Positions 60,350 to 64,000 of a stretch of DNA of 64,000 bases are shown piece after piece. Numbering within the stretch: the stretch's first letter is position 1; the number at the start of each line of letters is the position of its first letter. The notes beneath the pieces are model-generated. The model worked only from the letters and a program-made list of their open reading frames with translations, had not been told where the DNA came from and did not search any database. The stretch covers positions 248,001 to 312,000 of the forward strand of contig NZ_JAESVN010000002.1 in the NCBI RefSeq assembly GCF_016765775.1, in the 5' to 3' direction. The translations under genes were made by a program, and so were the position numbers. The DNA is from Szabonella alba. Its GTDB lineage: Bacteria > Pseudomonadota > Alphaproteobacteria > Rhodobacterales > Rhodobacteraceae.

Positions 60350-63133
60350 TTACTGCCGCAGCCGCGCGGTTCCCCGCGTGGTCGAAACGCAGGTCTCCCC
60401 CGTCAGCATCTTCAGCGCATCGGTCGAGAAGATTGAGACGGTCTCAATCTCCACCGGGCTGATGACGCGGGCCTGCATGACCATGCTGGCGGTCAACCCC
60501 GCCGCGCCGCTCGGATCGACAAGATCGGTCGACCAACTGCCATCGGATTGCTGCGCCCATTGGTTGTTGCCCGGATTGTCGGCGGTCAGCGGTGCAGGGC
60601 TGAAGGGGCGGGGCCATGTGATGTCACGGCTGACGGTCTGGCCGATCGCCACCTCGCCCCCGATGGCCGAGGCGACCTGAGCGGGGCAGCCCGACAAATC
60701 ATGCCCGGTGATGGTCAGATCCCACATCCCGTCCTGCGGGTCCCCGCCTGCCGCATCAACCGGCCCCGGTTCTGGTGCCGCCGAGGCCTCGCGTTCAACC
60801 AGTTGCAGCGAGGTGGCCATCTGCACGGCGGCCAGCGCGGCACCGGGCGGACCATCGGCCCAAAGGCACAGCAGGCCCGCGGCGGTTTCCATGCAGGGGC
60901 CGTTCATGTCCAGCCATTGATGCGGGTTCAGATGCAGCATCGCGCCCTCCGGCCCGTGGAAATCCACGCGCGGCTGGTCCAGCGCCTGCGCCCCGGCGGT
61001 GGCCCCGACCCATGCGGGCGGACCCATCGACCAGCCCTGTTGCAGCGTGGCGGCCAGACCGTCCACGACCAACTCGCAGCGCGGCTCGGTGCAGGAAAAC
61101 GCGATGTCTTGCGGGGTTGTTTCATCCTGCGGCGCAGGCCCCGATGCCGCATCCTGCCAAAGCGGCAGATCGGGCGCCATCCCCTCGGGCCAGAGCGCGA
61201 CGGGGACCGAGTTCGTCCCGGCGCCCAGCGTGCCGACAAAGCCCGCCCCTTGCGGCGCAAGCGCCAGCCGGAAGGGTGCAGGTTCAAGCTGCGGCACCGG
61301 GAATTCGATGAACAGAGATCCATCCTCGATGATGACCGAGGTCAGATCGCCCGAGGTCAGCACCCCGCCCATATTGGTGTCGGTGGCAAAACTGCCGGTG
61401 TAATCCTGACCCTCTGGCGTGGGTTCCAGCGTGACATGCATCATCAGCGGCGGTTCGACGCCTGAGTCCCGCGGCGGAATGGCCCAGACGGTCCAGCGGC
61501 CATCCAGCGCGCCAAGCGGCCCGTCCGCCGCGCCATCCTGCGCCATGGCCAGGGTGAAGTCATTCGCCTGCCCCGGAAAGATTTCCAGATCGGCGGTAAA
61601 GATCACCTCGCCCGGTGCGCGGGCGGTAATGCGCCATGTGCCGGGCTCGAACTCACCGGAAATGACAGGACCGGTCTCCATTGGCGCCCAGGCCTCGGGC
61701 TGCATGTCGGGGTCCAGCGGGATGCCATCCCATGACAGCGGGCTGTCGGGCAGGCCGGGCGGCAGGCGGAAGGTGGCAGAGACGGCGGCGATCATGTCCT
61801 GCATGGGGTCGCCCTGCGTGGCGGCAGCGGCAGCGGCGGCAAGATCGGCGGCGCTGGTCAGGTCGGCATCCGCAAACGGGATGCCCACACCGAACCGGCG
61901 CGCGAACAGAATTTCGGACCGGCCCCGGTTCAGATAGCGGATCTCGTATTCGCCGGGCTCCTCCGGCACGGTCAGACGAACCGCGCCGTTCTTGTGCAGG
62001 GCATAGGCCCATGCGTGACTGCGGAAATCCTCGATGGGCTGATCGGGATGCGCAATCACGATGCGTTCCTCGATCCGCTCCGGCCCCCGGAAGGCAAAAC
62101 GCACACGGCTGCCGGGCTCGACTGATCCGATGGCCTCAAACCCCATTTGCGGCGAAACCACTTCAACCGCCTGACGCGCGATGATGCCGTTGCTGGTGGT
62201 GACCAGGACCAGATCATACATCCCCGGCTCGGCAGGGGCGGTGCGGGTCACGGGGTTGTTCGGCTTGGCTTCGGTTCCCCCGATCGGGCCATAGCTGATG
62301 GCCCCGCGCATGTCGGTGCCACCCTGCGGCACGAAACCGATGTAATCGACAAAGCCAGCTTCGCCGTTCCAGCGGATGCTGTAGGCAAAGCCCGCCTCGG
62401 CCTTGTCGCCAATATCGAAGGCGGCTTCGCGGGCCGGTTCCGGCACAGGATCGGGTTCAGGTTCGGGCTGTGGTTCCGGCACGGCCTCGGCTGCCGGTTC
62501 TGGTTCCACCGCGCTGACCTGCCGCAGGGCATCGGCCAGTTCGGCGCCGGAATTGGTCTGGAACAGCATGCCGCCGGTCTGGTCGGTGATGCAGGACAGC
62601 GCCTCGACCTCGGCCCCGGTCAGGCCGAAGCCCACCACATGGGCGCGGATGTCGATGCCCTCGGCGGCCAGTTCGGCGGCAAGCGCACAGGGATCGCCCG
62701 AGCAGGTTTCCAGCCCGTCGGTGACAAGGATGATATCGGCCGCCTCGGCGGTCGGCGGCACTTGCCCGCGCGCCATCCGCAGGCTGTCGGTCAGGGGTGT
62801 CATGCCACGCGGCATCAGCGCGCGTAGGCGGGTTTCCAGCGTGCCGGGCGCGGCTTGCCCCATTGGCGCCACCACCTCGATATCGGCGCAATCGCCACGC
62901 CGGTTATGGCCGTACGCAATGACCGACAGCGGCACCGCGCCGTCGCGGCTGGCGAAGTAATCGCCCATCACATCGCGCGCGACCTCAATCCGGGTCAGAT
63001 CGCCCTCGACCCGGTTCCACATGGATCCCGAGGCGTCAAAGACCAGCACCGAAACACGGTCCGCGAGCACCGGGCCGGCACAGGCAAGGCCAAGCGCGGT
63101 CCCCGCCGTCCATCGGAAACAGAATCTGTTCAT
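60350..63133 (-). CDS. Large secreted von Willebrand factor A (VWA) domain protein
   Basis: The 927-residue protein has a signal peptide (cleavage near residue 24, VLA-D) and a VWA domain from about 26 to 205 with a complete MIDAS metal site: DASGS at 33-37, Thr112 and Asp139. A Pro/Glu-rich linker (PEPQPEPEPDPVPEP, about 217-231) follows. Then come at least two beta-rich repeats of about 90 residues that share a PxEPGxYxxxxL pattern. The C-terminal third is lower-complexity, beta-rich and cysteine-containing. The function is unknown; adhesion or envelope sensing are possible. The ATG overlaps the upstream gene's stop. Confidence 0.88.
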   Translation of the reverse strand: MNRFCFRWTAGTALGLACAGPVLADRVSVLVFDASGSMWNRVEGDLTRIEVARDVMGDYFASRDGAVPLSVIAYGHNRRGDCADIEVVAPMGQAAPGTLETRLRALMPRGMTPLTDSLRMARGQVPPTAEAADIILVTDGLETCSGDPCALAAELAAEGIDIRAHVVGFGLTGAEVEALSCITDQTGGMLFQTNSGAELADALRQVSAVEPEPAAEAVPEPQPEPEPDPVPEPAREAAFDIGDKAEAGFAYSIRWNGEAGFVDYIGFVPQGGTDMRGAISYGPIGGTEAKPNNPVTRTAPAEPGMYDLVLVTTSNGIIARQAVEVVSPQMGFEAIGSVEPGSRVRFAFRGPERIEERIVIAHPDQPIEDFRSHAWAYALHKNGAVRLTVPEEPGEYEIRYLNRGRSEILFARRFGVGIPFADADLTSAADLAAAAAAATQGDPMQDMIAAVSATFRLPPGLPDSPLSWDGIPLDPDMQPEAWAPMETGPVISGEFEPGTWRITARAPGEVIFTADLEIFPGQANDFTLAMAQDGAADGPLGALDGRWTVWAIPPRDSGVEPPLMMHVTLEPTPEGQDYTGSFATDTNMGGVLTSGDLTSVIIEDGSLFIEFPVPQLEPAPFRLALAPQGAGFVGTLGAGTNSVPVALWPEGMAPDLPLWQDAASGPAPQDETTPQDIAFSCTEPRCELVVDGLAATLQQGWSMGPPAWVGATAGAQALDQPRVDFHGPEGAMLHLNPHQWLDMNGPCMETAAGLLCLWADGPPGAALAAVQMATSLQLVEREASAAPEPGPVDAAGGDPQDGMWDLTITGHDLSGCPAQVASAIGGEVAIGQTVSRDITWPRPFSPAPLTADNPGNNQWAQQSDGSWSTDLVDPSGAAGLTASMVMQARVISPVEIETVSIFSTDALKMLTGETCVSTTRGTARLRQ

Positions 63134-64000
63134 CGGGAAAATCCTTTCATCAAATGCAATGCGGCCGTCAGATGATCGTCCAGTATGGCAAGGTCAGCGG
63201 CAAAGGCCGGGATCAGCGCATCCGCCGTCAGCGGCTGCGGCATCAGCGGGGGCTCCAGCGCGCCATTGAACAGCGCCAGCGGTGTCAGCACCACCAGCCG
63301 CCCGGGCCGGATCACGGCCCATGGGCGCAGGCCGGTGCCTGCAGGCAGTTCCAGCGTGGCGGTGGGATTGGCGCGGGTCACCTTTTCCAGTTCGGCAAAT
63401 GCGGCGCGGGCGGCTGGCCCCAGCGGTCCGGCGTCGCCATAGACGCGGTAACGGGCGTCGAAATCCGCATCCCCCGTCGGGCTGACGGCAAGGCGATGGG
63501 TCAGGCGCGGCGCGTCCAGCGACTGCGCCGCCGCATCCTGTGCCACGACAATGGTGATGGCATCGGTCAGATCATCGGGCGCATCCGGCGCGGTGATCTC
63601 GGCGACGATGAAACACAGGCCCGCCCCCGCCTCGGCATTGCGGTTGCCCCGGTTGCCGAATTGCAGCCCGAGACGTGAGGCCGCCACATCATAGCCGTCT
63701 CGCTGGCCGGTCAGCCGGTCATCGACCTCGATCCGGTGGATCGGACCGAACAGCCGCCAGCCCTCGATCCGGCCCACGGGAAGCGCCGCCGCCCGCGACC
63801 CGGGCGCGACCGAGGACAGGCGATGCAATACCGGGGCCATCACCTTCAGGATCGCATGTTTGGCAGCGGCGCGCGGGGCTTCCTGCACCTTGCCCGCCAG
63901 CAGCAGGATCACAAACCCCGCCCCCAGCACCATCAGCGCCAGCGCGACAAGCGGACCGCCCATCGTCCAGCCAAGGACCAGCCCCGCCAGCGCCGCGCCC
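63130..64000 (-). CDS. DUF3137-like membrane protein (5' end beyond window)
   Basis: The frame stays open to the window edge; the residues before the first ATG (63963) are hydrophobic and continue a membrane segment (LAGLVLGWTM to GAGFVILLL), so the gene probably starts outside. The soluble C-terminal part has IHRIEVDDRLTGQRDGYDV, then LGLQFGN and LCFIVAEI, which resembles the DUF3137 layout. Function is unknown. Its stop overlaps the VWA start (ATGA), so the two products are probably made together. Confidence 0.6.
   Translation of the reverse strand, partial: GAALAGLVLGWTMGGPLVALALMVLGAGFVILLLAGKVQEAPRAAAKHAILKVMAPVLHRLSSVAPGSRAAALPVGRIEGWRLFGPIHRIEVDDRLTGQRDGYDVAASRLGLQFGNRGNRNAEAGAGLCFIVAEITAPDAPDDLTDAITIVVAQDAAAQSLDAPRLTHRLAVSPTGDADFDARYRVYGDAGPLGPAARAAFAELEKVTRANPTATLELPAGTGLRPWAVIRPGRLVVLTPLALFNGALEPPLMPQPLTADALIPAFAADLAILDDHLTAALHLMKGFSR

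Noticed and set aside
1-64000. CRISPR arrays, tRNA, rRNA, insertion sequences
   Set aside because: No regularly spaced repeats, no cloverleaf-like sequence and no transposase gene were recognised in reading the window; a tRNAscan or IS search could confirm this.

Overview
The window looks like a chromosomal segment from a Rhodobacterales alphaproteobacterium, most like Paracoccus. The reasons are its high G+C content, the gene order rho-mnmE-mnmG-rsmG-parA-parB beside rph-rdgB-hemW and hrcA-grpE (an arrangement typically found near the origin in this group), a GTG-rich start-codon usage, and a very high density of TRAP and ABC solute importers. The genus is an inference from gene content; no rRNA, tRNA, CRISPR array or insertion sequence was recognised.

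Region 1 (1-15.5 kb) is core genome. It holds the 3' end of rho, two tRNA-modification genes, a 16S rRNA methyltransferase, the chromosome-partition pair parA/parB, a heme chaperone, a nucleotide-pool phosphatase, RNase PH, the heat-shock repressor hrcA with grpE, mutS, and an NADP-malic enzyme fused to a phosphotransacetylase-like domain. Two parS-type 16-mers lie inside translation-start regions, one at mnmG (perfect palindrome) and one at the rdgB/hemW junction (one mismatch), so ParB-binding sites are embedded beside its own gene.

Region 2 (15.5-34 kb) changes to accessory functions. An orphan tyrosine recombinase marks the border. A reverse-strand operon then encodes an MBL-fold hydrolase, a complete CUT1 sugar-type ABC importer, an argininosuccinate-lyase-family enzyme and a ROK regulator. 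A TetR regulator is divergent from an RND efflux pair. A luciferase-like monooxygenase, a DUF2383-like protein, an ion-transporter-superfamily permease and an ABM-domain monooxygenase follow.

Region 3 (33.5-46.8 kb) carries two TRAP systems with GntR regulators. One is a dctP-dctQ-dctM-citE-caiB-ldh operon that suggests uptake of a hydroxy-dicarboxylic acid, its activation to a CoA thioester and cleavage by a malyl/citramalyl-CoA-lyase-type enzyme. The other is dctQ-dctM-dctP followed by an isocitrate/isopropylmalate/tartrate-dehydrogenase-family gene, divergent from a GntR-SDR pair.

Region 4 (46.3-60 kb) has an RpiR regulator divergent from a peptide-type ABC importer that is co-oriented and overlapping with a glycerophosphodiesterase, a HAD phosphatase and a TIM-barrel isomerase. 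This reads like an import-and-dephosphorylate pathway for a phosphodiester or sugar phosphate. A third TRAP system follows on the other strand. Region 5 (59.8-64 kb) has a YqaA/DedA-like membrane protein and an overlapping pair made of a DUF3137-like membrane protein (cut by the window end) and a large exported von Willebrand A protein.

A recurring pattern is that each of the five solute-binding-protein genes is followed, within about 30 bases of its stop codon, by a GC-rich hairpin that sits before the next gene of the same operon.
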